DNA of 64,000 nucleotides. Source: Auanema rhodensis (lineage: Eukaryota > Nematoda > Chromadorea > Rhabditida > Rhabditidae). Below, piece after piece: positions 10,772 to 19,939 of the stretch (its first letter is position 1; the number at the start of each line of letters is the position of its first letter). Location: positions 6,541,131 to 6,605,130 of the forward strand of contig OZ059894.1 of assembly GCA_964057225.1 (NCBI GenBank). Direction: 5' to 3'. Position numbers and translations under genes: made by a program. The notes beneath the pieces are model-generated. The model was given only the letters and a program-made list of their open reading frames with translations. It was not told the DNA's origin and searched no databases.

Positions 10772-10973
10772 TGTGATAGCTAAGCATCTTGAACCTTCAA
10801 TAATCAGTCATTGCGTTTGCATTATGGCCAATGAAATTCACTTCGTGGATCATTCGCAATGTTCTTGAAAACGTTGAGTATTGTTGTTGCCTAAGAATCA
10901 AGGTATGATTCCGTTATGGAACTTCAGAAGTAGCTTAATCTTTTAAAAACTTGAAGAAAAACGTAAAACGTAT

Positions 10974-11044
10974 TCCGTTGCGGGGAATCGAACCCCGGCC
11001 TTATGGGTGAGAGCCATAAATCCTAACCACTAGACAACAACGGA
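10974..11044 (-). tRNA. tRNA-Glu(CTC) L42, G9T variant
   Basis: Position 9 is T instead of G, at the edge of the A box; stems are intact. Next copy 273 bp on. Confidence 0.82.
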
Positions 11045-11246
11045 TGTGATAGCTAAGCATCTTGAACCTTCAATAATCAGTCATTGCGTTTGCATTTTGG
11101 CCAATGAAATTCAATTCGTAGATCATTCGCAATGTTCTTGAAAACGTTGAGTATTGTTGTTGCCTAAGAATCAAGGTATGATTCAGTTATGGAACTTCAG
11201 AAGTAGCTTAATCTTTTAAAAACTTGAAGAAAAACGTAAAACGTAT

Positions 11247-11317
11247 TCCGTTGCGGGGAATCGAACCCCGGCCTTATGGGTGAGAGCCATAAATCCTAAC
11301 CACTAGACCACAACGGA
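11247..11317 (-). tRNA. tRNA-Glu(CTC) L43
   Basis: Exact consensus; next copy 273 bp on. Confidence 0.94.
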
Positions 11318-11519
11318 TGTGATAGCTAAGCATCTTGAACCTTCAATAATCAGTCATTGCGTTTGCATTATGGCCAATGAAATTTAATTCGTAGATCATT
11401 CGCAATGTTCTTGAAAACGTTGAGTATTGTTGTTGCCTAAGAATCAAGGTATGATTCAGTTATGGAACTTCAGAAGTAGCTTAATCTTTTAAAAACTTGA
11501 AGAAAAACGTAAAACGTAT

Positions 11520-11590
11520 TCCGTTGCGGGGAATCGAACCCCGGCCTTATGGGTGAGAGCCATAAATCCTAACCACTAGACCACAACGGA
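11520..11590 (-). tRNA. tRNA-Glu(CTC) L44
   Basis: Exact consensus; next copy 273 bp on. Confidence 0.94.
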
Positions 11591-11792
11591 TGTGATAGCT
11601 AAGCATCTTGAACCTTCAATAATCAGTCATTGCGTTTGCATTATGGCCAATGAAATTCACTTCGTGGATCATTCGCAATGTTCTTGAAAACGTTGAGTAT
11701 TGTTGTTGCCTAAGAATCAAGGTATGATTCAGTTATGGAACTTCAGAAGTAGCTTAATCTTTTAAAAACTTGAAGAAAAACGTAAAACGTAT

Positions 11793-11863
11793 TCCGTTGC
11801 GGGGAATCGAACCCCGGCCTTATGGGTGAGAGCCATAAATCCTAACCACTAGACCACAACGGA
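11793..11863 (-). tRNA. tRNA-Glu(CTC) L45
   Basis: Exact consensus; next copy 273 bp on. Confidence 0.94.
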
Positions 11864-12065
11864 TGTGATAGCTAAGCATCTTGAACCTTCAATAATCAGT
11901 CATTGCGTTTGCATTATGGCCAATGAAATTTAATTCGTAGATCATTCGCAATGTTCTTGAAAACGTTGAGTATTGTTGTTGCCTAAGAATCAAGGTATGA
12001 TTCAGTTATGGAACTTCAGAAGTAGCTTAATCTTTTAAAAACTTGAAGAAAAACGTAAAACGTAT

Positions 12066-12136
12066 TCCGTTGCGGGGAATCGAACCCCGGCCTTATGGGT
12101 GAGAGCCATAAATCCTAACCACTAGACCACAACGGA
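12066..12136 (-). tRNA. tRNA-Glu(CTC) L46
   Basis: Exact consensus; next copy 272 bp on (one spacer base lost near 12,254). Confidence 0.94.
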
Positions 12137-12337
12137 TGTGATAGCTAAGCATCTTGAACCTTCAATAATCAGTCATTGCGTTTGCATTATGGCCAATGAA
12201 ATTCAATTCGTAGATCATTCGCAATGTTCTTGAAAACGTGGAGCATTGTTGTTGCTAAGAATCAAGGTATGATTCAGTTATGGAACTTCAGAAGTAGCTT
12301 AATCTTTTAAAAACTTGAAGAAAAACGTAAAACGTAT

Positions 12338-12408
12338 TCCGTTGCGGGGAATCGAACCCCGGCCTTATGGGTGAGAGCCATAAATCCTAACCACTAGACC
12401 ACAACGGA
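12338..12408 (-). tRNA. tRNA-Glu(CTC) L47
   Basis: Exact consensus; next copy 273 bp on. Confidence 0.94.
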
Positions 12409-12610
12409 TGTGATAGCTAAGCATCTTGAACCTTCAATAATCAGTCATTGCGTTTGCATTATGGCCAATGAAATTTAATTCGTAGATCATTCGCAATGTT
12501 CTTGAAAACGTTGAGTATTGTTGTTGCCTAAGAATCAAGGTATAATTCAGTTATGGAACTTCAGAAGTAGCTTAATCTTTTAAAAACTTGAAGAAAAACG
12601 TAAAACGTAT

Positions 12611-12681
12611 TCCGTTGCGGGGAATCGAACCCCGGCCTTATGGGTGAGAGCCATAAATCCTAACCACTAGACCACAACGGA
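12611..12681 (-). tRNA. tRNA-Glu(CTC) L48
   Basis: Exact consensus; next copy 258 bp on. Confidence 0.94.
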
Positions 12682-12868
12682 TGTGATAGCTAAGCATCTT
12701 GAACCTTCAATAATCAGTCATTGCGTTTGCATTATGGCCAATGAAATTCACTTCGTGGATCATTCGCAATGTTCTTGAAAACGTTGAGTATTGTTGTTGC
12801 CTAAGAATCAAGGTATGATTCAGTGCAGCTTAATCTTTTAAAAACTTGAAGAAAAACGTAAAACGTAT

Positions 12869-12939
12869 TCCGTTGCGGGGAATCGAACCCCGGCCTTATG
12901 GGTGAGAGCCATAAATCCTAACCACTAGACCACAACGGA
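12869..12939 (-). tRNA. tRNA-Glu(CTC) L49
   Basis: Exact consensus; next copy 273 bp on. Confidence 0.94.
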
Positions 12940-13141
12940 TGTGATAGCTAAGCATCTTGAACCTTCAATAATCAGTCATTGCGTTTGCATTATGGCCAAT
13001 GAAATTCAATTCGTAGATCATTCGCAATGTTCTTGAAAACGTTGAGCATTGTTGTTGCCTAAGAATCAAGGTATGATTAAGTTATGGAACTTCAGAAGTA
13101 GCTTAATCTTTTAAAAACTTGAAGAAAAACGTAAAACGTAT

Positions 13142-13212
13142 TCCGTTGCGGGGAATCGAACCCCGGCCTTATGGGTGAGAGCCATAAATCCTAACCACTA
13201 GACCACAACGGA
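13142..13212 (-). tRNA. tRNA-Glu(CTC) L50
   Basis: Exact consensus; next copy 273 bp on. Confidence 0.94.
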
Positions 13213-13414
13213 TGTGATAGCTAAGCATCTTGAACCTTCAATAAGCAGTCATTGCGTTTGCATTATGGCCAATGAAATTCAATTCGTAGATCATTCGCAA
13301 TGTTCTTGAAAACGTTGAGTATTGTTGTAGCCTAAGAATCAAGGTATGATTCAGTTATGGAACTTCAGAAGTAGCTTAATTTTTTAAAAACTTGAAGAAA
13401 AACGTAAAACGTAT

Positions 13415-13485
13415 TCCGTTGCGGGGAATCGAACCCCGGCCTTATGGGTGAGAGCCATAAATCCTAACCACTAGACCACAACGGA
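13415..13485 (-). tRNA. tRNA-Glu(CTC) L51
   Basis: Exact consensus; next copy 273 bp on. Confidence 0.94.
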
Positions 13486-13687
13486 TGTGATAGCTAAGCA
13501 TCTTGAACCTTCAATAAGCAGTCATTGCGTTTGCATTATGGCCAATGAAATTCAATTCGTAGATCATTCGCAATGTTCTTGAAAACGTTGAGTATTGTTG
13601 TTGCCTAAGAATCAAGGTATGATTCAGTTATGGAACTTCAGAAGTAGCTTAATCTTTTAAAAACTTGAAGAAAAACGTAAAACGTAT

Positions 13688-13758
13688 TCCGTTGCGGGGA
13701 ATCGAACCCCGGCCTTATGGGTGAGAGCCATAAATCCTAACCACTAGACCACAACGGA
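13688..13758 (-). tRNA. tRNA-Glu(CTC) L52
   Basis: Exact consensus; next copy 273 bp on. Confidence 0.94.
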
Positions 13759-13960
13759 TGTGATAGCTAAGCATCTTGAACCTTCAATAAGCAGTCATTG
13801 CGTTTGCATTATGGCCAATGAAATTTAATTCGTAGATCATTCGCAATGTTCTTGAAAACGTTGAGCATTGTTGTTGCCTAAGAATCAAGGTATGATTCAG
13901 TTATGGAACTTCAGAAGTAGCTTAATCTTTTAAAAACTTGAAGAAAAACGTAAAACGTAT

Positions 13961-14031
13961 TCCGTTGCGGGGAATCGAACCCCGGCCTTATGGGTGAGAG
14001 CCATAAATCCTAACCACTAGACCACAACGGA
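13961..14031 (-). tRNA. tRNA-Glu(CTC) L53
   Basis: Exact consensus; next copy 273 bp on. Confidence 0.94.
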
Positions 14032-14233
14032 TGTGATAGCTAAGCATCTTGAACCTTCAATAAGCAGTCATTGCGTTTGCATTATGGCCAATGAAATTTA
14101 ATTCGTAGATCATTCGCAATGTTCTTGAAAACGTTGAGCATTGTTGTTGCCTAAGAATCAAGGTATGATTCAGTTATGGAACTTCAGAAGTAGCTTAATC
14201 TTTTAAAAACTTGAAGAAAAACGTAAAACGTAT

Positions 14234-14304
14234 TCCGTTGCGGGGAATCGAACCCCGGCCTTATGGGTGAGAGCCATAAATCCTAACCACTAGACCACAA
14301 CGGA
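14234..14304 (-). tRNA. tRNA-Glu(CTC) L54
   Basis: Exact consensus; next copy 273 bp on. Confidence 0.94.
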
Positions 14305-14506
14305 TGTGATAGCTAAGCATCTTGAACCTTCAATAAGCAGTCATTGCGTTTGCATTATGACCAATGAAATTCACTTCGTAGATCATTCGCAATGTTCTTG
14401 AAAACGTTGAGCATTGTTGTTGCCTAAGAATCAAGGTATGATTCAGTTATGGAACTTCAGAAGTAGCTTAATCTTTTAAAAACTTGAAGAAAAACGTAAA
14501 ACGTAT

Positions 14507-14577
14507 TCCGTTGCGGGGAATCGAACCCCGGCCTTATGGGTGAGAGCCTTAAATCCTAACCACTAGACCACAACGGA
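14507..14577 (-). tRNA. tRNA-Glu(CTC) L55, T29A variant
   Basis: T29 is A, giving an A29-A41 mismatch in the middle of the anticodon stem; possibly unstable. Next copy 273 bp on. Confidence 0.8.
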
Positions 14578-14779
14578 TGTGATAGCTAAGCATCTTGAAC
14601 CTTCAATAAGCAGTCATTGCGTTTGCATTATGACCAATGAAATTCACTTCGTAGATCATTCGCAATGTTCTTGAAAACGTTGAGCATTGTTGTTGCCTAA
14701 GAATCAAGGTATGATTCAGTTATGGAACTTCAGAAGTAGCTTAATCTTTTAAAAACTTGAAGAAAAACGTAAAACGTAT

Positions 14780-14850
14780 TCCGTTGCGGGGAATCGAACC
14801 CCGGCCTTATGGGTGAGAGCCATAAATCCTAACCACTAGACCACAACGGA
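14780..14850 (-). tRNA. tRNA-Glu(CTC) L56
   Basis: Exact consensus; next copy 258 bp on. Confidence 0.94.
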
Positions 14851-15037
14851 TGTGATAGCTAAACATCTTGAACCTTCAATAATCAGTCATTGCGTTTGCA
14901 TTATGGCCAATGAAATTCAATTCGTAGATCATTCGCAATGTTCTTGAAAACGTTGAGCATTGTTGTTGCCTAAGAATCAAGGTATGATTCAGTGCAGCTT
15001 AATCTTTTAAAAACTTGAAGAAAAACGTAAAACGTAT

Positions 15038-15108
15038 TCCGTTGCGGGGAATCGAACCCCGGCCTTATGGGTGAGAGCCATAAATCCTAACCACTAGACC
15101 ACAACGGA
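15038..15108 (-). tRNA. tRNA-Glu(CTC) L57
   Basis: Exact consensus; next copy 273 bp on. Confidence 0.94.
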
Positions 15109-15310
15109 TGTGATAGCTAAGCATCTTGAACCTTCAATAATCAGTCATTGCGTTTGCATTATGGCCAATGAAATTCAATTCGTAGATCATTCGCAATGTT
15201 CTTGAAAACGTTGAGCATTGTTGTTGCCTAAGAATCAAGGTATGATTCAGTTATGGAACTTCAGAAGTAGCTTAATCTTTTAAAAACTTGAAGAAAAACG
15301 TAAAACGTAT

Positions 15311-15381
15311 TCCGTTGCGGGGAATCGAACCCCGGCCTTATGGGTGAGAGCCATAAATCCTAACCACTAGACCACAACGGA
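15311..15381 (-). tRNA. tRNA-Glu(CTC) L58
   Basis: Exact consensus; next copy 273 bp on. Confidence 0.94.
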
Positions 15382-15583
15382 TGTGATAGCTAAGCATCTT
15401 GAACCTTCAATAAGCAGTCATTGCGTTTGCATTATGGCCAATGAAATTCACTTCGTGGATCATTCGCAATGTTCTTGAAAACGTTGAGTATTGTTGTTGC
15501 CTAAGAATCAAGGTATGATTCAGTTATGGAACTTCAGAAGTAGCTTAATTTTTTAAAAACTTGAAGAAAAACGTAAAACGTAT

Positions 15584-15654
15584 TCCGTTGCGGGGAATCG
15601 AACCCCGGCCTTATGGGTGAGAGCCATAAATCCTAACCACTAGACCACAACGGA
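15584..15654 (-). tRNA. tRNA-Glu(CTC) L59
   Basis: Exact consensus; last minus-strand copy before the fold-back junction. Confidence 0.94.
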
Positions 15655-15798
15655 TGTGATAGCTAAGCATCTTGAACCTTCAATAATAAGTCATTGCGTT
15701 TGCATTATGGCCAATGAAATTCACTTCGTGGATCATTCGCAATGTTTTTGAAAACGTTGAGTATTGTTGTTGCCTAAGAAATAAAGGTATGATTCAGT

Positions 15799-15841
15799 TG
15801 GCTCTCACCCATAAGGCCGGGGTTCGATTCCCCGCAACGGA
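15799..15841 (+). pseudogene. 3' half of tRNA-Glu at fold-back junction
   Basis: Starts at TGGCTCTC in the anticodon arm and keeps the anticodon loop, T arm and 3' acceptor strand. The 5' acceptor strand, D arm and A box are missing, replaced by minus-strand spacer ending gattcag. It cannot fold as a tRNA. Confidence 0.93.
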
Positions 15842-16042
15842 ATACGTTTTACGCTTTCTTCAAGTTTTTAAATGCTCAAGCTACTTCTGAAGTTCCATAA
15901 CTTAATCATACCTTGATTCTTAGGCAACAACAATGCTCAACGTTTTCAAGAACATTGCGAATGATCTACGAATTGAATTTCATTGGCCATAATGCAAACG
16001 CAATGACTGATTATTGAAGGTTCAAGATGCTTAGCTATCACA

Positions 16043-16113
16043 TCCGTTGTGGTCTAGTGGTTAGGATTTATGGCTCTCACCCATAAGGCCGGGGTTCGAT
16101 TCCCCGCAACGGA
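16043..16113 (+). tRNA. tRNA-Glu(CTC) P1
   Basis: Exact consensus; next copy 273 bp on. Confidence 0.94.
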
Positions 16114-16315
16114 ATACGTTTTACGTTTTTCTTCAAGTTTTTAAAAGATTAAGCTACTTCTGAAGTTCCATAACTGAATCATACCTTGATTCTTAGGCAA
16201 CAACAATGCTCAACGTTTTCAAGAACATTGCGAATGATCTACGAATTGAATTTCATTGGCCATAATGCAAACGCAATGACTGCTTATTGAAGGTTCAAGA
16301 TGCTTAGCTATCACA

Positions 16316-16386
16316 TCCGTTGTGGTCTAGTGGTTAGGATTTATGGCTCTCACCCATAAGGCCGGGGTTCGATTCCCCGCAACGGA
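16316..16386 (+). tRNA. tRNA-Glu(CTC) P2
   Basis: Exact consensus; next copy 273 bp on. Confidence 0.94.
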
Positions 16387-16588
16387 ATACGTTTTACGTT
16401 TTTCTTCAAGTTTTTAAAAGATTAAGCTACTTCTGAAGTTCCATAACTGAATCATACCTTGATTCTTAGGCAACAACAATGCTCAACGTTTTCAAGAACA
16501 TTGCGAATGATCCACGAATTGAATTTCATTGGCCATAATGCAAACGCAATGACTGATTATTGAAGGTTCAAGATGCTTAGCTATCACA

Positions 16589-16659
16589 TCCGTTGTGGTC
16601 TAGTGGTTAGGATTTATGGCTCTCACCCATAAGGCCGGGGTTCGATTCCCCGCAACGGA
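16589..16659 (+). tRNA. tRNA-Glu(CTC) P3
   Basis: Exact consensus; next copy 273 bp on. Confidence 0.94.
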
Positions 16660-16861
16660 ATACGTTTTACGTTTTTCTTCAAGTTTTTAAAAGATTAAGC
16701 TACTTCTGAAGTTCCATAACTGAATCATACCTTGATTCTTAGGCTACAACAATACTCAACGTTTTCAAGAACATTGCGAATGATCTACGAATTGAATTTC
16801 ATTGGCCATAATGCAAACGCAATGACTGCTTATTGAAGGTTCAAGATGCTTAGCTATCACA

Positions 16862-16932
16862 TCCGTTGTGGTCTAGTGGTTAGGATTTATGGCTCTCACC
16901 CATAAGGCCGGGGTTCGATTCCCCGCAACGGA
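16862..16932 (+). tRNA. tRNA-Glu(CTC) P4
   Basis: Exact consensus; next copy 273 bp on. Confidence 0.94.
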
Positions 16933-17134
16933 ATACGTTTTACGTTTTTCTTCCAGTTTTTAAAAGATTAAGCTACTTCTGAAGTTCCATAACTGAATCA
17001 TACCTTGATTCTTAGGCAACAACAATGCTCAACGTTTTCAAGAACATTGCGAATGATCTACGAATTGAATTTCATAGGCCATAATGCAAACGCAATGACT
17101 GATTATTGAAGGTTCAAGATGCTTAGCTATCACA

Positions 17135-17205
17135 TCCGTTGTGGTCTAGTGGTTAGGATTTATGGCTCTCACCCATAAGGCCGGGGTTCGATTCCCCGCA
17201 ACGGA
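17135..17205 (+). tRNA. tRNA-Glu(CTC) P5
   Basis: Exact consensus; next copy 273 bp on. Confidence 0.94.
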
Positions 17206-17407
17206 ATACGTTTTACGTTTTTCTTCAAGTTTTTAAAAGATTAAGCTACTTCTGAAGTTCCATAACTGAATCATACCTTGATTCTTAGGCAACAACAATG
17301 CTCAACGTTTTCAAGAACATTGCGAATGATCTACGAATTGAATTTCATTGGCCATAATGCAAACGCAATGACTGATTATTGAAGGTTCAAGATGCTCAGC
17401 TATCACA

Positions 17408-17478
17408 TCCGTTGTGGTCTAGTGGTTAGGATTTATGGCTCTCACCCATAAGGCCGGGGTTCGATTCCCCGCAACGGA
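17408..17478 (+). tRNA. tRNA-Glu(CTC) P6
   Basis: Exact consensus; next copy 273 bp on. Confidence 0.94.
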
Positions 17479-17680
17479 ATACGTTTTACGTTTTTCTTCA
17501 AGTTTTTAAAAGATTAAGCTACTTCTGAAGTTCCATAACTGAATCATACCTTGATTCTTAGGCTACAACAATACTCAACGTTTTCAAGAAAATTGCGAAT
17601 GATCCACGAAGTGAATTTCATTGGCCATAATGCAAACGCAATGACTGATTATTGAAGGTTCAAGATGCTTAGCTATCACA

Positions 17681-17751
17681 TCCGTTGTGGTCTAGTGGTT
17701 AGGATTTATGGCTCTCACCCATAAGGCCGGGGTTCGATTCCCCGCAACGGA
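17681..17751 (+). tRNA. tRNA-Glu(CTC) P7
   Basis: Exact consensus; last copy before the retroelement. The following spacer runs to 17,949. Confidence 0.94.
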
Positions 17752-18085
17752 ATACTTTTTACGTTTTTCTTCAAGTTTTTAAAAGATTAAGCTACTGCTG
17801 AAGTTCCATAACTGAATCATACCTTGATTCTTAGGCTACAACAATGCTCAACGTTTTCAAGAACATTGCGAATGATCTACGAATTGAATTTCATTGGCCA
17901 TAATGCAAACGCAATGACTGCTTATTGAAGGTTCAAGATGCTTAGCTATTGTTATACTTTATAATTCTTTACTTTATTCTTTCTATAATTTTTATGTATT
18001 TCTTTATTCTGTGTTTTATATTTTATATTTTATAATTCTAGTTTCTTGTCTTAGTGTATTATGTTATCAGTTATATTTTGCAGCC

Positions 18086-18150
18086 TCAGCATTTTCTGAG
18101 ATAGTTATAATTGTCATTGACAACTTATAACCTTTCGTGGAAAATGCTGA
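18086..18150. repeat. Nested inverted repeat in the LTR-like U3
   Basis: TCAGCATTTTC (18,086-18,096) is the exact reverse complement of GAAAATGCTGA (18,140-18,150). Inside it GTTATAA (18,104-18,110) pairs with TTATAAC (18,125-18,131). It lies just upstream of the TATA box. Confidence 0.8.
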
Positions 18151-18160
18151 TAACATTCGC

Positions 18161-18168
18161 TATATAAG
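18161..18168 (+). promoter_or_regulatory. TATA box of the LTR-like sequence
   Basis: tatataag, about 87 bp upstream of the aataaa signal; a possible start lies near 18,190 in a cttcagttgg context. Confidence 0.5.
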
Positions 18169-18317
18169 CTTGCCATTCAACTGAATCTTCAGTTGGCGGA
18201 TTTATCTTTATCTTTATTTGTTTATTGTTTAAATGTTTTTTATTTATAATAAATCTTTCTCTCTTCCTCAAATCTTATTGTTTCTTTTACAACACATCAA
18301 TCTAAGGGTCAATAACA

Positions 18318-18593
18318 TGGAACATTAATATCCAAATCAAGGATATTACATGGAGGTTCCACCTTAGAATCTTTTTACGATTTTCGAACTCGATTAAATT
18401 ATGAATTATCATTCAGTTAAAGAGAATTTATTTTTTTTGAGCTATTTCCCTGGGCTACCACCTCTCTTTCCAATTCAGTACGAAGGGTCTCACTCTTTTT
18501 TTTAATAAACAGGGTTGATATTTTGCGCAGGGTGAGATACTGAATTGGCCAACTTTTCGATATTTTTGTTTCTGCGCAGTTGTATTTTTGATT
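18318..18593 (+). other. Leader between LTR-like sequence and integrase fragment
   Basis: No coding potential that I can support. Runs from the TGG-starting PBS-like position to the point where homology to the right-hand element starts (tacaattgcagc). It holds an 11-bp perfect inverted repeat, CCAATTCAGTA (18,470-18,480) and TACTGAATTGG (18,538-18,548), flanking a T-rich 57-bp loop. Confidence 0.5.
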
Positions 18594-19789
18594 TTACAAT
18601 TGCAGCACATCAAGGAATCATTAAAACAAAAGAAGCAATTCTAAGAAGATTCTATTGGACAAATATGCAGAACGACATTACTATATTCATCAAGAACTGC
18701 ATTAAATGTGCTCAAAGAAAAAAAGATCCACATTCCATGACGGTACAACCAATAGGTCATTTTGAGATACCAAGCAAGCCATTTGAACGAGTCCACATGG
18801 ACGTAATGGGACCATTTCCCCCTTCAAAAAGAAACTGTACCTACGTCATTACCATGCAAGACGCATTTACAAAATGGTCAACAACAATTGCTGTACCACA
18901 AATAACAACGGAAATCACAATTGACCGATTTCTACGACTTTTCGTTTACATTTTTGGACCACCTCATCGCTTGATCACCGATAGAGGTTCGAACTTTGTA
19001 TCCAAAAAGTTCGAAGAAATGTGTACTAAACTTGGAATCAAACATGAACCAACACTACCACACCAAAAGAACTCAAATGGACAAGTGGAAAGACTTCACA
19101 GAACCCTCGAAGAAGGATTAACCCACTACTTAAAAGAGGACCTTAGTGACTGGGATACTGTATTACCAAAAATCACTTTTGCTATAAACAATATTCAGCA
19201 CGCGACTACAGGGATTGCGCCATACATTGCATTATTTGGTAAAGAATGCAGAATGTCAATGGACGCTGAATTACCAGAAACGATCACCAAAATTCAAGAA
19301 ATTTCTGAAGAATTACTCCAAAGAAGACCAGATATGGACAAGAGAGACGAAATAATAAAGAACCGCATAGCTAAAAATCAAGAAAATGCGAAAAAGAAGA
19401 AGGATAGAACGCAAAGAGCACACCATAGAGACATTCAACCGGGCGACATGGTGATGACGACCATAAAATCACACCAAATCGGCCAAAAGCTTCGGAAAAG
19501 CTATGATGGACCATACGAAGTCATCAACGTAGAAGGATCAAAAGTTCAAATCAGAAATTCATCAGGAAAACTACAAGATATCCACAAAGATAACTTGAAA
19601 ATCTTCTCTCCTGCTTCACAAAACATCTCTTACAACACTCGCGCAAGATTTCGAGAAAGTCAAGCAGAAGAAGATAGCGACATCGAAATAATAGAAGTGA
19701 TCAACAGGAACAACAAAGATAGCATAGATACAGAGCCAGAAGATGAAAATGAAGACGAAATATGGCTTCCGAGGAATGAAAAAGAATAA
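18594..19789 (+). pseudogene. 5'-truncated Ty3/gypsy integrase fragment
   Basis: The last 395 or so codons of a retroelement polyprotein. The fragment enters the integrase zinc-binding domain just before the second His (AAHQG), so the first His is missing; the C-x2-C pair (NCIKC) is present. The catalytic core is intact: D in MDVMGP, D in ITDRGS and E in GQVERLH. The C-terminal GPY/F motif reads YDGPY. The frame stays open to a TAA at 19,787. There is no upstream ATG: the open frame begins at a TTG in the unrelated leader, and the first ATG lies within the zinc-binding domain. Close to the right-hand copy by eye (three amino-acid differences noticed, including L for H and Y for C). Confidence 0.88.
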
Positions 19790-19939
19790 CAACAAGATAA
19801 TGCTACGTTATTCAAATTATTGTAACAAAATAACGATGAATTAGAAAAAAAAAATTTTATGCTAAATAACATTCAAAATAAAAATAGCATTTAATAGAGA
19901 TTGAAAAAGGAAAAATAAGGCAAATTCTAAACGAGGAGA
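19790..19939 (+). other. Retroelement 3' UTR and polypurine tract
   Basis: AT-rich non-coding stretch with an A-run near 19,845. It ends in acgaggaga (19,931-19,939), a purine tract directly before TGTTATG, as expected for a polypurine tract that primes plus-strand DNA next to the 3' LTR. The same order is present in the right-hand copy. Confidence 0.6.

Larger units (their letters stand above)
1..15798 (-). repeat. Left tRNA-Glu(CTC) tandem array, 59 gene units
   Basis: Head-to-tail units each carry one 71-nt tRNA-Glu gene read on the minus strand. Unit length is 273 bp, or 258 bp where a stretch of spacer (tatggaacttcagaagt) is replaced by gc. Three units are 272 bp because of a second variant spacer and one because of a single-base loss near 12,254. 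Past each gene's 3' end lie a T4 run and then a T5 run on the transcribed strand (15-18 and 7-11 for copy L1), as expected for Pol III termination. The spacer of about 200 bp has no open frame and no other gene that I can see. The array runs off the left window edge. Short units make up half of the first 30 intervals and are rare after 8 kb. Confidence 0.97.
15799..17949 (+). repeat. Plus-strand tRNA-Glu array, left spacer family, 7 full units
   Basis: The same 273-bp left-family unit in reverse orientation. It begins inside a tRNA at the fold-back point and ends 4 bp before the expected 5' end of an eighth full gene, where an LTR-like sequence starts. The first spacer (15,842-15,905) has the hybrid form (gctttcttc, gctcaag, cttaatc) also found at L26, L34 and L36. 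The remaining spacers are ordinary left-family sequence. Confidence 0.96.
17950..18317 (+). repeat. LTR-like sequence of an unidentified retroelement
   Basis: Begins TGTTAT and ends ATAACA, a 6-bp terminal inverted repeat of the TG..CA type, about 368 bp long. It contains a TATA box (tatataag, 18,161-18,168) and a polyadenylation signal (aataaa, 18,248-18,253) in the order expected for U3-R-U5. The next bases are TGG, as at a primer binding site, but I cannot name a matching tRNA. An alternative end at 18,350 (attaca followed by tggaggttcc) is also possible. It starts 4 bp upstream of where the next array tRNA would have begun. Confidence 0.65.
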
